The notes: a model not told the origin generated them from the sequence alone. A stretch of 64,000 nucleotides of DNA from Caballeronia pedi (GCF_001544915.2 NZ_FCOE02000008.1:124001-188000), one strand, 5' to 3'. Shown: positions 12,990 through 21,993, counted from the first letter of the stretch. Numbers and translations are program-made.

Positions 12990-14117
12990 TCACGCCCCGA
13001 TCAGCACCCCCGTGCGCACGGGCTTCTCCCCCGTCACCCGCCCCATCGGTGCGCCTGCATACACGAAGCGAATCGCGCGCCGCATGTAAAACACACCCTC
13101 ATTGCTCGTGGTGACGGTCGTGACGTCATCGCTGATCGGATCGACGATATCGAACACGGCATCGCCCGCCTTCAACCGCGCGCCCACTTTCGCGCGATAC
13201 ACGACGATCCCGCTCACCGGCGCAATCAACTGCTGGCTGCCCGCGAGCGGCGTCGCCGGTTGCGCGAGCGGCGGCGCGTCGTTCGCTTCGCCTTCGATCA
13301 CCCCGCGCGCGATCAGATAATCGACGATTGCATCCGCATCCTGCGATGCCGTGTCGTAGTCCACGTCCCGTTGCCCGCGATGCTCGATCGTCGCCGCGAT
13401 GTTCGGCGCGCCGAGCGGCGTCTTGTCTCCGAGGCGCGCACGCACCTCGTTCCAAAGCAGCGCGTGAACCTCATCGAACGATTGCCCGCCGGAATCCGTC
13501 GCGAGCAACACGCCGTTGGCGCCGAGATAGCGCGCGAGCGGCTCGATCGCGGGCCAGCTCGCGGGGCTCGTATAGACGTGCATGGTCGCTTCGAGCGAGC
13601 AATGCAGATCGAGCACGATATCGGCTTGCGACGCCATCGTGAGCAGCGCGAGCCGCAACGATTCGAACTCATTCTTCGCGGACATTTCGCCGAGCATCCC
13701 GACGAGCGCGCCACGCAGGACACGCGCGTTGTGCGCCGCATCGTCGGATGACAGGCGCGCGCCCACGCGTTCGATCAATGCGTCGGCGGACGGCGACGGA
13801 AAGCCGCGATTGAAATTGTGGCCGCTGTTCGTCTCGAAGCGCCCGAGAAATTGCCCGAGCACATGCTGCGATAAGCCGATCGGATTCGCCACCGGCACGA
13901 GCACGATTTCACCGCGCACGCGGCCTGCGGCTTCGAGATCGGCGAGGCGCTTCTTCAAGGTCCATGCGGTGAGCATCGCGGGCGTTTCGTCGGCGTGCAG
14001 CGAGGACTGCATATAAACCCGCTCGCCGCCGCGCCCGGCGTCGCCGAAGTGAAAGCTGACGAGTTCGCGCGAGGTGCCGAGCGTCGTCGAGACGAGCGGT
14101 GTGCGTCGTGTCTGCAT
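12990..14117 (-). CDS. Succinylglutamate desuccinylase/aspartoacylase family deacylase
   Basis: A 375-aa zinc deacylase. From the ATG at 14117 the ligands read His41 and Glu44 (in LHADET) and His172 (in LDLHCS), the usual His-x-x-Glu...His set of the AstE/AspA branch of M14-like peptidases. The C-terminal ~100 residues form the beta-rich domain common to this family (APVSGIVVYRAKVGARLKAG). The start at 14117 has a GAGGATC ribosome site; an upstream in-frame start at 14144 is less likely. It lies 10 bp after the binding protein at 14128 and is probably co-transcribed, suggesting that the imported solute is an N-acyl amino acid or similar amide that this enzyme cleaves. Confidence 0.88.
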   Translation of the reverse strand: MQTRRTPLVSTTLGTSRELVSFHFGDAGRGGERVYMQSSLHADETPAMLTAWTLKKRLADLEAAGRVRGEIVLVPVANPIGLSQHVLGQFLGRFETNSGHNFNRGFPSPSADALIERVGARLSSDDAAHNARVLRGALVGMLGEMSAKNEFESLRLALLTMASQADIVLDLHCSLEATMHVYTSPASWPAIEPLARYLGANGVLLATDSGGQSFDEVHALLWNEVRARLGDKTPLGAPNIAATIEHRGQRDVDYDTASQDADAIVDYLIARGVIEGEANDAPPLAQPATPLAGSQQLIAPVSGIVVYRAKVGARLKAGDAVFDIVDPISDDVTTVTTSNEGVFYMRRAIRFVYAGAPMGRVTGEKPVRTGVLIGA

Positions 14118-14127
14118 CGAATGATCC

Positions 14128-14898
14128 TCAGTCGCCGTACACATCGAAGTCGAAATACTTGCGCGCGATCTTCTGATACGTGCCGTCGGCGCGCATGTCG
14201 GTCACGGCCTTGTCGACCTTCGCCTTGAGCGCGGCGTCGTCCTGCCGCAAGCCCATGCCGACGCCGTGATCGCCCATCGAAAGCGGCTCGCCGACGAACG
14301 CGAAGCCCGCGCCGCGCGAGGTCTTCAGAAAGCCGTGCTCCGCTTCGACCGAGCCGAGCAGCGCAGCGTCGATCCGGCCGGCGGCGAGATCGTTGAAGAC
14401 GCCTTCCTGACTCTGATACGCGACCACTTCGACGCCGCCCGGCTGCCAGTTCTTCATCGCGTAGGTTTCGAACTGGCTGCCGCTCTGCACACCGACGCGC
14501 TTGCCGCGCAGCCCTTCCGCGCTCGCCTTGAGCGGCGCGCCGCTGCGCGCGATCAGACGCGAGCGAAACTGGAACAGCTTGGTGGAAAACGCGATCTGCT
14601 TGAGACGCTTGTCGGTGATCGCCATCGACGACATGATCCCGTCGATCTTGCGCGCCTGCAGCGCGGGGATCATCCCCGAAAACTCGAGCTCGACCCATTG
14701 GCAACGCATCGCGATGCGGCGGCAGATTTCATCGCCGAGATCGACGTCGAAGCCCGCGACGTGGCCGTCGGGCGTCTTCACGTCCATCGGCGGATAGCCC
14801 GGGTCGATGCCGAGGCGCAAGGTGTCGGCGTCTTTCGCGTGAACCGGCGCGGCGGCGACGAGCGCGGCGGCCAGCAATAGTGAACTGAGTCTGAACAT
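14128..14898 (-). CDS. Family 3 amino-acid ABC transporter binding protein
   Basis: A 256-aa periplasmic solute-binding protein. Residues 1-21 are a signal peptide (MFRLSSLLLAAALVAAAPVH, cleavage AHA-K). The mature part has the family-3 pattern: LRLGIDPGYPPMDVKTPDG, then GFDVDLGDEICRRI, WVELEFSGMIPALQARKIDG and MSSMAITDKR. This class binds polar or basic amino acids. No permease or ATPase gene follows; the next gene is a deacylase. It may therefore feed an ABC core encoded elsewhere, or act with the divergent LysR gene in a small catabolic regulon. Family is certain, ligand unknown. Confidence 0.92.
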   Translation of the reverse strand: MFRLSSLLLAAALVAAAPVHAKDADTLRLGIDPGYPPMDVKTPDGHVAGFDVDLGDEICRRIAMRCQWVELEFSGMIPALQARKIDGIMSSMAITDKRLKQIAFSTKLFQFRSRLIARSGAPLKASAEGLRGKRVGVQSGSQFETYAMKNWQPGGVEVVAYQSQEGVFNDLAAGRIDAALLGSVEAEHGFLKTSRGAGFAFVGEPLSMGDHGVGMGLRQDDAALKAKVDKAVTDMRADGTYQKIARKYFDFDVYGD

Positions 14899-14939
14899 GA
14901 ACGCGGTGTCTCCGTAAGGTTGGCACCGATACTACGGGT

Positions 14940-14969
14940 GCAAAACGCTCGCAAAAAGAGGCGTTTTGC
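14940..14969. promoter_or_regulatory. 9-bp inverted repeat between divergent genes (putative LysR operator)
   Basis: GCAAAACGC (14940-14948) and GCGTTTTGC (14961-14969) are a perfect 9-bp inverted repeat with a 12-bp A-rich spacer (CTCGCAAAAAGAGG region). It lies between the divergent binding-protein gene and the LysR-type gene. Such placement fits autoregulated control of both promoters, but LysR sites are often shorter, so the link to this regulator is inference. Confidence 0.45.
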
Positions 14970-15013
14970 TTATCATGATCACTTTTCGAGATCACCCGAC
15001 GGGAGCGCCGAGC

Positions 15014-15937
15014 GTGGATCTGACCTTGACGCAGTTGCGCATGTTCGTCGCCGTCGCCGATGCGGGCAGCGTGCGTGCCGCCGCGCGGCGGCTCGATATC
15101 GCGCAAAGCGGCATCACGCAGCAACTTCACAAGCTGGAAGCGCAGGCCGGCGGCCCGCTCTTCGAACGCGACGTGCGTGGCGCGCGCCTGACGCCGATCG
15201 GCGAGCGATTGCGCGTGCGGGCCGAGCTGATTCTCGGCGAATGCAGGAAGACCGAAGAAGAAATGCGCCAGTTGCGCGGCGAACTGACGGGCCGCGTCGC
15301 GCTCGGGCTCGCGGCAGAAGCGACGATGCGGCTTTTTCCCGCGTTGCTCGCGAGTTACCGGGAGCGCTGTCCGCGCATCGACGTGCATCTGACGAGCGCG
15401 ACCTCACGCATGCTGACGTCATGGGTACGCGACGGCAGCCTCGATTTCGCGCTCGCGCTGATCGCGCCCGACGCCGACATCCACGACATGGAGACGACGC
15501 CGCTTTTCGATTCCGATGTCGCGGTGATCGCGCGGCGCGGGCATCCGCTCGGGCGCTCGCGCAGGCTCGCAGACTTGCGGCATGCCGAATGGGTCAGCAC
15601 GCGGCAACGCGGCGGGGGCGTGACGGGCAACAAGCTATCGGCGCTTTTCGAGCATGCGAAGCTCGCGCCGCCGCGTGTCGCCGCGACGACCGAAGCGGTC
15701 TTCGACACCTTGCACTGCATCGCATCGAGCGATTATCTCGGGCTTGAACCCACGAGTCTCGCGGAGCATCCGTTCTTTCGCGAGCATGTCGAGATCGTGC
15801 CCATCGCGGAGCGCGCCGCGAAAACGCCCGTGTGTCTGTTGCGCCGCGCGGGCGTTCCACTCACGCCCGCAGCGCAGGAACTCGCGACGATGGCCGTTTC
15901 GTTTGCCCGGATGCTTCCCGCTCAGCGCGAAGCGTGA
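15014..15937 (+). CDS. LysR-type transcriptional regulator
   Basis: A 307-aa regulator. The N-terminal helix-turn-helix reads LRMFVAVADAGSVRAAARRL, then SGITQQLHKLEAQAGGPLFE, typical of LysR proteins, followed by a ligand-binding domain with EVRxxRG-like loop features. I chose the GTG at 15014 because GGGAG sits 8-9 bp upstream and the length is then family-normal; ATG at 14975 and TTG at 14966 are in frame but overlap the inverted repeat. It is divergent from the binding-protein/deacylase pair and probably controls it. The 3' end overlaps the DUF6496 gene by 16 bp, tail to tail. Confidence 0.9.
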   Translation: MDLTLTQLRMFVAVADAGSVRAAARRLDIAQSGITQQLHKLEAQAGGPLFERDVRGARLTPIGERLRVRAELILGECRKTEEEMRQLRGELTGRVALGLAAEATMRLFPALLASYRERCPRIDVHLTSATSRMLTSWVRDGSLDFALALIAPDADIHDMETTPLFDSDVAVIARRGHPLGRSRRLADLRHAEWVSTRQRGGGVTGNKLSALFEHAKLAPPRVAATTEAVFDTLHCIASSDYLGLEPTSLAEHPFFREHVEIVPIAERAAKTPVCLLRRAGVPLTPAAQELATMAVSFARMLPAQREA

Positions 15938-16425
15938 CGCGTGCGCGCGCCCTTCGATGCGGCAGCGGCACGCGCGCGGCGTGTAGCCCAGCCCTTTTTC
16001 GCCGCCGCCGATCGATCCGCCGCCGAACGCCGGCTGGCAGCCGCATGCGATTGCCTCGACAGCGACTTGTGCGAAGCCGCCTTTGTGCTTTCGCGCTTGA
16101 GCACACGCGTGGACGCGGCGGAACGTTTCGCCTTCGACTCCGTGCTCGGGCTCTTCTTCGTGCGATGCGCGGCCTTGGTGTCCTGCGCGGCCTTCTTGCG
16201 CGTCGCCTCGGACGTCGTGCCCTTCTTCGGCGGCTTCATCTTCACGCCCGAGCGGCGCGCCTCGGACAGCCCGATCGCGACGGCTTGCTTCGCCGATTTC
16301 GCACCGTGCTTGCCCTCGCGGATGTGATCGATCTGCTCCTTCACGAACTCGCCCGCCTGCGTGCTCGGGGACTTGCCTGCGCGTTTTGCCTTTGCTGCGC
16401 GCTCCAGGGTTTTCTTTTCGGGCAT
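15922..16425 (-). CDS. DUF6496-type Lys/Ala-rich basic protein
   Basis: A 167-aa very basic protein. Residues 1-60 carry the conserved core (GEFVKEQIDHIREGKHGAKS, AVAIGLSEARRSGVKM), and the rest is a low-complexity Lys/Ala/Ser tail like eukaryotic histone H1 or bacterial nucleoid-associated tails (repeated Lys-Ala-Ala and Ser-Ala). It is expected to bind nucleic acid, but that is inference from composition. A near-perfect AAGGAGGT ribosome site lies 6-7 bp before the ATG, so it is probably strongly translated. It overlaps the LysR gene tail to tail, and repeat copy B starts about 70 bp upstream. Confidence 0.85.
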   Translation of the reverse strand: MPEKKTLERAAKAKRAGKSPSTQAGEFVKEQIDHIREGKHGAKSAKQAVAIGLSEARRSGVKMKPPKKGTTSEATRKKAAQDTKAAHRTKKSPSTESKAKRSAASTRVLKRESTKAASHKSLSRQSHAAASRRSAADRSAAAKKGWATRRARAAAASKGARTRHASR

Positions 16426-16496
16426 GTCGGACCTCCTTGATGAAGTGGACCTGCTCTTGCGGTGTTAGCAACGTATGTGCCTTGGGTTTCGTTTCG

Positions 16497-17113
16497 CGCC
16501 GGATCCCGTGTTCGTGTTGGTCTATTGGCGTTGCCCCTGTGCGGGGCGGCAGTCACTTTCTTTGCTGCTGCAAAGAAAGTAACCAAAGAAAGCAGCTTGA
16601 GACGCCCGCGGTCACACGCAATTTGGGTGTTCTTCTCCTCGTTCGTGGGCTCTGTAGCGAGTGCCCTCATAGGCCTTCTCGGGCTTGGACCGCGCACGGT
16701 CTGACTAGCTAGTTCTTCTAGCCCGCTGGTTCAGCACGAAAGAGTTCCGGCACAGCGCTACGCGCTGCCGTGGGGTCTGCAAGGGAAACCCTTGGTATGG
16801 ATACCTTGATATGGAAGCCCGCGCCAACCCGATTGACCGGTCGGCGGCGAAGCGGGCCGGAGCTATTTCGTGCTGAACCAGCCACGCGTGTGGTGCGATG
16901 TGTCAGACCGTGCGCGGCCCAAGCCCGATTAGGCCTATGAGGGCACTCGCTACTGCTGTGCCTAAAACGATCGCCTGTGCCGCGGCCGGCGTGAAGCGCT
17001 TTGGATGGGGAAAGCTGCTTTCTTTGCCTACTTTCTTTGCAGCAGCAAAGAAAGTAGGTGCCGCCCCGCACAGGGGCAACGCTAATAGACCGACACGAAA
17101 ACGGGATCCGGCG
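16497..17113. repeat. Long imperfect palindromic repeat, copy B (full length)
   Basis: Full-length copy of the element also seen at 3748-4301. Its ends form an inverted repeat of about 102 bp: left arm 16497-16598 and right arm 17012-17113, differing at roughly ten positions. Each arm holds GGATCCCG, GGCGTTGCCCCTGTGCGG and a nested CTTTCTTTGC/GCAAAGAAAG pair. Internally GCGAGTGCCCTC and GGACCGCGCACGGTCTGA recur inverted near 16655-16706 and 16903-16955, and GGCACAGCGCTACGCGCTGCC marks the centre. A transcript across it would fold into one giant hairpin. It lies between the DUF6496 start and the end of the TadG gene. No transposase is present. Confidence 0.85.
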
Positions 17114-17155
17114 AAAACAACCCAAGCGCAAACATAGCCATCGCCCCTAAAACCC

Positions 17156-18982
17156 TCACTGCGTGAGCCGCAGCACTCCAAGATTCCCCGCGATCTGCTG
17201 GAAGATCTGATTGAGCGTCGCGTTACTCGGCGCGTGAAAGTAGTTCCCCGGACTCGCACAACTCTGCATCGTCGCCTGCGCGTTACCCGGATCGGTGCCG
17301 TAATCGCCGAACGTGATGGAGTAGACGATGATGCCCTCCTGCTTCATCGCCGAACACACCGCGAGCTGGAACGCATTGAGATCGGTGACGGAGCCCATCG
17401 AACCCGGATTAAGCGTCGACCCATCCGCGCGCCGCACGCTCGACGCCTGCAGATCGGCCCGTCCCACGCCGGAAAGACCATTGAACGCCTGTGGCGGCAT
17501 GATGCCCGTCGATCCGCCCGGATCGTTCTGTCCATCCGACAGCACGATGACCACGCGCTGCAGCGCCTGCGTCGTCTCGAGGCGCGGCAGGCTCGTGTCG
17601 GTCGAAATCCAGCCGTTGCCCTTGCCCGCCACATTGTCCGACCAGGGCGACTTCAGCATGCGCCAGCCCCACAGCAGCCCGGTCGGAATCAGCGTCGAGC
17701 CGGCCGCCTGCATGTTCGAGATCGCGGTAGTCAACGCGCTCTTGTCCTTCGACAGAAACAGCGCCGGCGCGATGGCGCACGGCCCGTTGTTGTTGAAGTT
17801 GGTGTTGCCGTTCTGATCGTACGTGGTGGTGGTCGTGCCGCTCGACTTCTGATACCAGCGATCGTAAATCGACGGAACCGTGCTGCTGTCGGCAACGGTA
17901 TTGCACGACGTCGAAAGACCGCCGCTCTTCAGCGTGAGCGGCACGCCCTGCACGACGATCGGACTCGAAATCGTGCAGGTCGTCTTGCCGTTCTTCGTCG
18001 CTGTCGTGTAGTTGTAGACCGAGAAGCCGTTCTTCGGCACGTTGTAGAAGAACGGCGTGAAGCCCGGCGTCTTGGCCGGTTCGTAGGCCTGCGCCTGCAG
18101 GTTGCTGCTCACGTCGCGCGGCTCGACCGCGCAGCCGCCCCAGCCGGACCCCTGGTAACTCTTGTTGACTGCCATGGAGACCTGCTGGTTGTTGTACTTG
18201 TCGAAGCTCGGGGTCAGCCACTTGCCGGTGGGCTGCAACGCGTTCTTAAGATTCACCATCGTCGTGAAGGGCACGAGGCCGATGTACGAATCGTTGCCCG
18301 TCACCGAGAAAAGACTGTCCACGAGATTCTGCGCGGCCAGCCGCAGACCGTAGATCTTCGTGCCCTGCGTGTGGTCCTTGCTGTTCGCGTAGTCGCTCAT
18401 CGAGCCTGTGTTGTCGAGCACCATCACGAGTTCGAGCGTGCTCTTCGGCAGACGCAGCGCCGCGTTGCTCGCGCTGACTTTCGCCGTGTCGGGTGTCGCC
18501 TGGTTGCCGCCCGTGCCGCCGTTGCCCGAACCGTTATCCACCGTGTTCTTGCCGAAAATGACCGGAGCGATGAGCGGCATCGAGCCCGTCGCCGACAGCT
18601 GGATGGTCTGCCCCGTCGCGGGCGCGCCCGACACCTGCGCCGAAAAGTTCGCATTGGGCAGGTTCAGCGCCATGTAGCCCGAAGGCATGTTGACGTCGTA
18701 ATAGGCGCGCGCGTCGGTCTGCCACTTCGCGAGATCGGCGGGCTTGGTGGTGTCGTAGTGCGCGAGGTCCGCGCCTGCCGAAAGCGTCGCGACGTCGAGC
18801 GCCATCTGCATGCGCGCCTGCGTCATCTCGTAGTGGATCGCGTCGATGGCCGTGCACATCGAGCCGATCATGACGCTCGCGCACACCGCGAACACCATCG
18901 TGACGGCGCCCTCGTCGCCGCACAGCAGGTTGCGCACACTGCGCGCGCCCAGCGGGCCGCCACTGCTTCGCTTCGCGCTCAT
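17156..18982 (-). CDS. tadG: TadG-like pilus protein with von Willebrand A domain
   Basis: A 608-aa protein starting MSAKRSSGGPLGARSVRNLL at 18982, chosen for its ATGA overlap with the stop of the TadE-like gene. Residues 24-48 are the single hydrophobic TadE/G N-terminal segment (GAVTMVFAVCASVMIGSMCT). A vWA domain begins with the MIDAS motif DNTGSMS at 190-196 and continues with VVIVLSDGQNDP. Between them are Gly/Asn/Thr-rich, surface-like stretches. In Flp systems TadG is an envelope protein that anchors or assembles the pilus. It is the last gene of the tad run; repeat copy B follows. The MIDAS predicts metal-dependent adhesion. Confidence 0.9.
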   Translation of the reverse strand: MSAKRSSGGPLGARSVRNLLCGDEGAVTMVFAVCASVMIGSMCTAIDAIHYEMTQARMQMALDVATLSAGADLAHYDTTKPADLAKWQTDARAYYDVNMPSGYMALNLPNANFSAQVSGAPATGQTIQLSATGSMPLIAPVIFGKNTVDNGSGNGGTGGNQATPDTAKVSASNAALRLPKSTLELVMVLDNTGSMSDYANSKDHTQGTKIYGLRLAAQNLVDSLFSVTGNDSYIGLVPFTTMVNLKNALQPTGKWLTPSFDKYNNQQVSMAVNKSYQGSGWGGCAVEPRDVSSNLQAQAYEPAKTPGFTPFFYNVPKNGFSVYNYTTATKNGKTTCTISSPIVVQGVPLTLKSGGLSTSCNTVADSSTVPSIYDRWYQKSSGTTTTTYDQNGNTNFNNNGPCAIAPALFLSKDKSALTTAISNMQAAGSTLIPTGLLWGWRMLKSPWSDNVAGKGNGWISTDTSLPRLETTQALQRVVIVLSDGQNDPGGSTGIMPPQAFNGLSGVGRADLQASSVRRADGSTLNPGSMGSVTDLNAFQLAVCSAMKQEGIIVYSITFGDYGTDPGNAQATMQSCASPGNYFHAPSNATLNQIFQQIAGNLGVLRLTQ

Positions 18983-19671
18983 GATGCCTTTGTGAGAGTG
19001 AGCGCCTGCCCGTTGCGCGGACGCACGTAGACGCGCTCGTAGATGATCGTGGCGACCGGCGCGTTGCGCCAGAACGGCGCGGTCAGCGAGAACGGCGTAT
19101 AGCGGTAGAACACCTCCACCGCGATGGCCGAATCGCCGTAGCGGAACGGCCAGTTCGACGGCACCACTTTCGTCGTCGTGATGGTCGACGGCATGTCCTG
19201 CGGCTGCCACTTCGGACTCGCGGTCCAGAGCACCGCCGCCGTGCCCGCGTCCTGCGAGGGATTGAGCACCGACTGCCCGCTGCAGTTCACGGTCTTGTCG
19301 CAGATCGACGTGATGATCACGCCGCCGTTCGCAGCAAGCTGATTCGGCGACGATAACTGGATCGCGGCCGCGTAGATCGAACCGAGGCTGTTCGCGCTGC
19401 CGGTGCCGGTGCTGTCGTTGATGACGTTGCTCATCTGGCCGATCGAATCCGCCAGCGTGAACGCCGTGTGCTCGGTGAGGCTCACCGCGCGCATGTACAG
19501 ATACAGCTCGGTGAAGCCGAGCAGCACGAGCAGCATGAGCGGCACGACGATCACGAATTCGATTGTCACGCTGCCGCGCTCCGAGCGCATCAGACGCGTC
19601 GACACACGGCGCGCGCGCCGCGCAACGGCCGCCTTGAACGCCGATCGCATCGTTCCGTTCGCGGGCTTCAT
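18979..19671 (-). CDS. tadE: TadE-like minor pseudopilin
   Basis: A 230-aa protein with a type IV-like pilin leader: basic N-terminus, then ERG-SVTIEF with Gly33 as the probable processing site and Glu38 at position +5, followed by a hydrophobic helix to about residue 60 (VIVVPLMLLVLLGFTELYLY). The remaining ~170 residues form the periplasmic part. TadE and TadF are processed by the TadV peptidase and are needed for Flp pilus assembly. Start overlaps the upstream minor pilin gene and the stop overlaps tadG, each by ATGA. TadE versus TadF cannot be separated firmly. Confidence 0.88.
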   Translation of the reverse strand: MKPANGTMRSAFKAAVARRARRVSTRLMRSERGSVTIEFVIVVPLMLLVLLGFTELYLYMRAVSLTEHTAFTLADSIGQMSNVINDSTGTGSANSLGSIYAAAIQLSSPNQLAANGGVIITSICDKTVNCSGQSVLNPSQDAGTAAVLWTASPKWQPQDMPSTITTTKVVPSNWPFRYGDSAIAVEVFYRYTPFSLTAPFWRNAPVATIIYERVYVRPRNGQALTLTKAS

Positions 19672-20162
19672 TTTTCGTTCTGTACGAGATAGCTGCGTTG
19701 GAAAGTCAGCGAGTCGATGCCGAAGAGCTTCGGGATACCCGAGAAGCTCGGGATCGTCACGCTGATGTTGTAGAGCACGACGTCGCCGAAGCCGCCCATC
19801 GAGTCCTGATAGTTGCTGGTGCCGATGTCGTTGTAGGTGGTGTAGGCGCGCGTCGTGATGCTCACGCTGCCGCCGATGTTCGCCCAGCCGCCAAGCACGT
19901 TGTTGACGATGCGCCGCGCCTCGGCATCGCGCGTGCCGCTCGACGGGACCGTGGTCGTGAGACCCGCGCGCGACGCCTGCTGCGCGGCGAACTGCACGGA
20001 GGCATCGACGATCATGTCGAGCGCAACTTCTACCGTGCCCAGAATCAGGATGAACACAATCGGCCCGACGAGCGCGAACTCGATCGCCGACACGCCGCGC
20101 TCGTCGCGCGCGAGGCGCGTCAGAAAGCGGCCTTGCTTCGGCGATGGCGCGCGCATCGTCAC
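19668..20162 (-). CDS. TadE/TadF-like minor pseudopilin
   Basis: A 164-aa protein with the same leader logic as its neighbour: ERG-VSAIEF with Gly23 at the cleavage site and Glu28 at +5, followed by FALVGPIVFILILGTVEVAL as the membrane helix. The C-terminal ~110 residues contain a Tyr/Thr-rich beta region. It is a second minor pilin of the tad locus, co-translated with tadD upstream and the next pilin downstream through ATGA overlaps. It would be a substrate of the TadV prepilin peptidase encoded at the other end of the operon. Confidence 0.88.
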   Translation of the reverse strand: MTMRAPSPKQGRFLTRLARDERGVSAIEFALVGPIVFILILGTVEVALDMIVDASVQFAAQQASRAGLTTTVPSSGTRDAEARRIVNNVLGGWANIGGSVSITTRAYTTYNDIGTSNYQDSMGGFGDVVLYNISVTIPSFSGIPKLFGIDSLTFQRSYLVQNEK

Positions 20163-21028
20163 TTCACGCTCGCCGTCTGTACCTTCGGCGTCGCGACGCT
20201 CGACACGGCGACGCTCTTGGCCGGCTGCGCGCGCGTCGTCTGGCCATCGCGCATACGCTGCAGTTCGTAATAGCGCAGGTTGTCCTGCACCGACGCCTTC
20301 GGCAGATCGCGCGAGAGAATCGCCGCGGCCGCGTCGTCGTTGCCGAGCAGACCGTAGGCAAGCGCGAGATTCTGGCGCGCTTGCGGCGGCGCGGCGGGGA
20401 ACCGCGTCACGTCGAGCAGCACGTTCGCGCCCTGACGCGGATCGCCCGCGAGCGTGAGCGACAGACCGAGATTCACCGACAGCATCGGATCGCCGGGATT
20501 GGCGATCAGCGCTTCACGCAGCAACGCTTGCGCATGCGCGTGATCGCCGGACATATCGAGCGCCGCGCCGAGGCCCGCGCAAGCGAGCGGGTCGTTCGGC
20601 GTGATCGTGAGCACGCGGCGATACGTGGCGATGGCGTCGTCGAAGCGGCGCTGATGGATCGCCACGCGCGCAATGCCGATAAGCGGCGGCGTCGCCTTCG
20701 GATCGATCTGGCTCGCGCGCTGATAGTAGACGCCCGCGCGCGTGTAGTCGCCCACACTGTAGAGCGTGTTGCCGAGACCCGTCAGCCCTGGAACGGACTT
20801 CGGATCGGCCTGCACGGCCTTTTCGTATAGCGAAGTCGCGAGATCGAAGTTGTTCGATTCAAGCGCGGTGTCGGCGATGCGCAGTTCGCTCATCGTGCTC
20901 GGCGCGGAGTTGCGCAGCACGGGGCGCGTATCGGTGACCTGGCGCACGCTCGTCGTGCAGCCCGTTGCGGCTAGAAGCAGCGCGACAGCGCAGGAGAGCC
21001 CCGCGATACGTTGAGTGGATGACTTCAT
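20159..21028 (-). CDS. tadD: TadD lipoprotein with TPR repeats
   Basis: A 289-aa lipoprotein. Residues 1-23 are a lipoprotein signal and Cys24 is the lipidation site in the ATGC lipobox. The body is a series of tetratricopeptide repeats (for example ALESNNFDLATSLYEKAVQA and GLGNTLYSVGDYTRAGVYYQ, repeated with ~34-residue period), ending in a Ser/Thr/Lys-rich tail. TadD is the pilotin-like outer-membrane partner of the Flp secretin. The start at 21028 overlaps the tadC stop (21025-21027); a much longer in-frame extension is antisense-like and rejected. The prediction is secure by position and family. Confidence 0.9.
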   Translation of the reverse strand: MKSSTQRIAGLSCAVALLLAATGCTTSVRQVTDTRPVLRNSAPSTMSELRIADTALESNNFDLATSLYEKAVQADPKSVPGLTGLGNTLYSVGDYTRAGVYYQRASQIDPKATPPLIGIARVAIHQRRFDDAIATYRRVLTITPNDPLACAGLGAALDMSGDHAHAQALLREALIANPGDPMLSVNLGLSLTLAGDPRQGANVLLDVTRFPAAPPQARQNLALAYGLLGNDDAAAAILSRDLPKASVQDNLRYYELQRMRDGQTTRAQPAKSVAVSSVATPKVQTASVK

Positions 21029-21993
21029 TTCGAATTTCCCGCGATGAACGCAAGCAACTGGATAACGGCAGGTCCCGCGGCAATCACGATGATCGCGGGG
21101 AGAATGAACAGCATCATCGGCACGACCATCTTCGGCGCGAGCTTCGCGGCCTTCTCTTCCAGCGACACGATGTGCGCCACGCGCTCGGTGCGCGACAGCG
21201 TGCGCAGCGCCTGCGTGATCGGCGTGCCGTAGCGCATCGACTGCGTGAGCGTCGAAATGAGCGCGCGGATCGACGGCAGATCGATGCGGTCCGCCAGATT
21301 GTTGAGCGCGCGCGTGCTGTCGCCGGAGAGCTTCAGCTCGTCGGCGGCGAGCGAGAACTCGTCGGAGAGCGGCGGGCAGATCGTCGTCAGTTCGTCGGCC
21401 ACGCGCCGGATCGACACGCCCAGACTGTTGCCCGCGTTCGTGCAGATGACGAGCAAATCGAGCGCGTCGGGCAGACACGCGCCCATCGCCTTGCGGCGGC
21501 GCGACGCCTTGAACGCGACGATGTACTCCGGCACGATCATCCCGACGATGAACACCATCAGCATCGCGATGCCGCGCGCCGCCGGATACGCGCCGATCAT
21601 CGGAATGCGCGAGCCGAGCATCACGGTCGCGGCCGCACACGCGAGCCCGCAGAAGAACTTCACCGCGAGCAGGATCGACACCGCGAGGTGGCTGCGATAG
21701 CCGCTGCGCACCATTTCCTTTTGCAGCTTGAGGCGATACTTCGCGTCGAACAGTGGAATCTTGTCGCCGATGCGCGCAAGACGCCGCAGCATGCGCTCGG
21801 AGAACGTGGTGTTCTCGCCGTCGTCCTCCGCCGCCGCGCTCTCGAAGCGATGCGTGGCCGCGGCCATGCGCGCGCGCTCCGCGATGCGCCCGCGCTTGCC
21901 GCCGTGCTTGTGCGCCCACCACACCGCGAGGGCCGCGAGCAGCCCGAGCAGCATCAGCAGATTGATGAGGGTTTCGACGTTGTTCGGGTTCAT
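21025..21993 (-). CDS. tadC: TadC inner-membrane pilus protein
   Basis: A 322-aa type II secretion F-family (GspF-like) membrane protein. A hydrophobic helix at residues 9-26 (LINLLMLLGLLAALAVWW) is followed by a cytoplasmic linker and then by a pair of helices in the middle (ILLAVKFFCGLACAAATVML, AARGIAMLMVFIVGMIVPEY), a conserved helical domain (PDALDLLVICTNAGNSLGVS) and C-terminal helices (MMLFILPAIIVIAAGPAVIQ). TadB and TadC form the membrane platform on which the TadA ATPase drives pilus assembly. Overlaps tadB and tadD by ATGA. Confidence 0.92.
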   Translation of the reverse strand: MNPNNVETLINLLMLLGLLAALAVWWAHKHGGKRGRIAERARMAAATHRFESAAAEDDGENTTFSERMLRRLARIGDKIPLFDAKYRLKLQKEMVRSGYRSHLAVSILLAVKFFCGLACAAATVMLGSRIPMIGAYPAARGIAMLMVFIVGMIVPEYIVAFKASRRRKAMGACLPDALDLLVICTNAGNSLGVSIRRVADELTTICPPLSDEFSLAADELKLSGDSTRALNNLADRIDLPSIRALISTLTQSMRYGTPITQALRTLSRTERVAHIVSLEEKAAKLAPKMVVPMMLFILPAIIVIAAGPAVIQLLAFIAGNSK

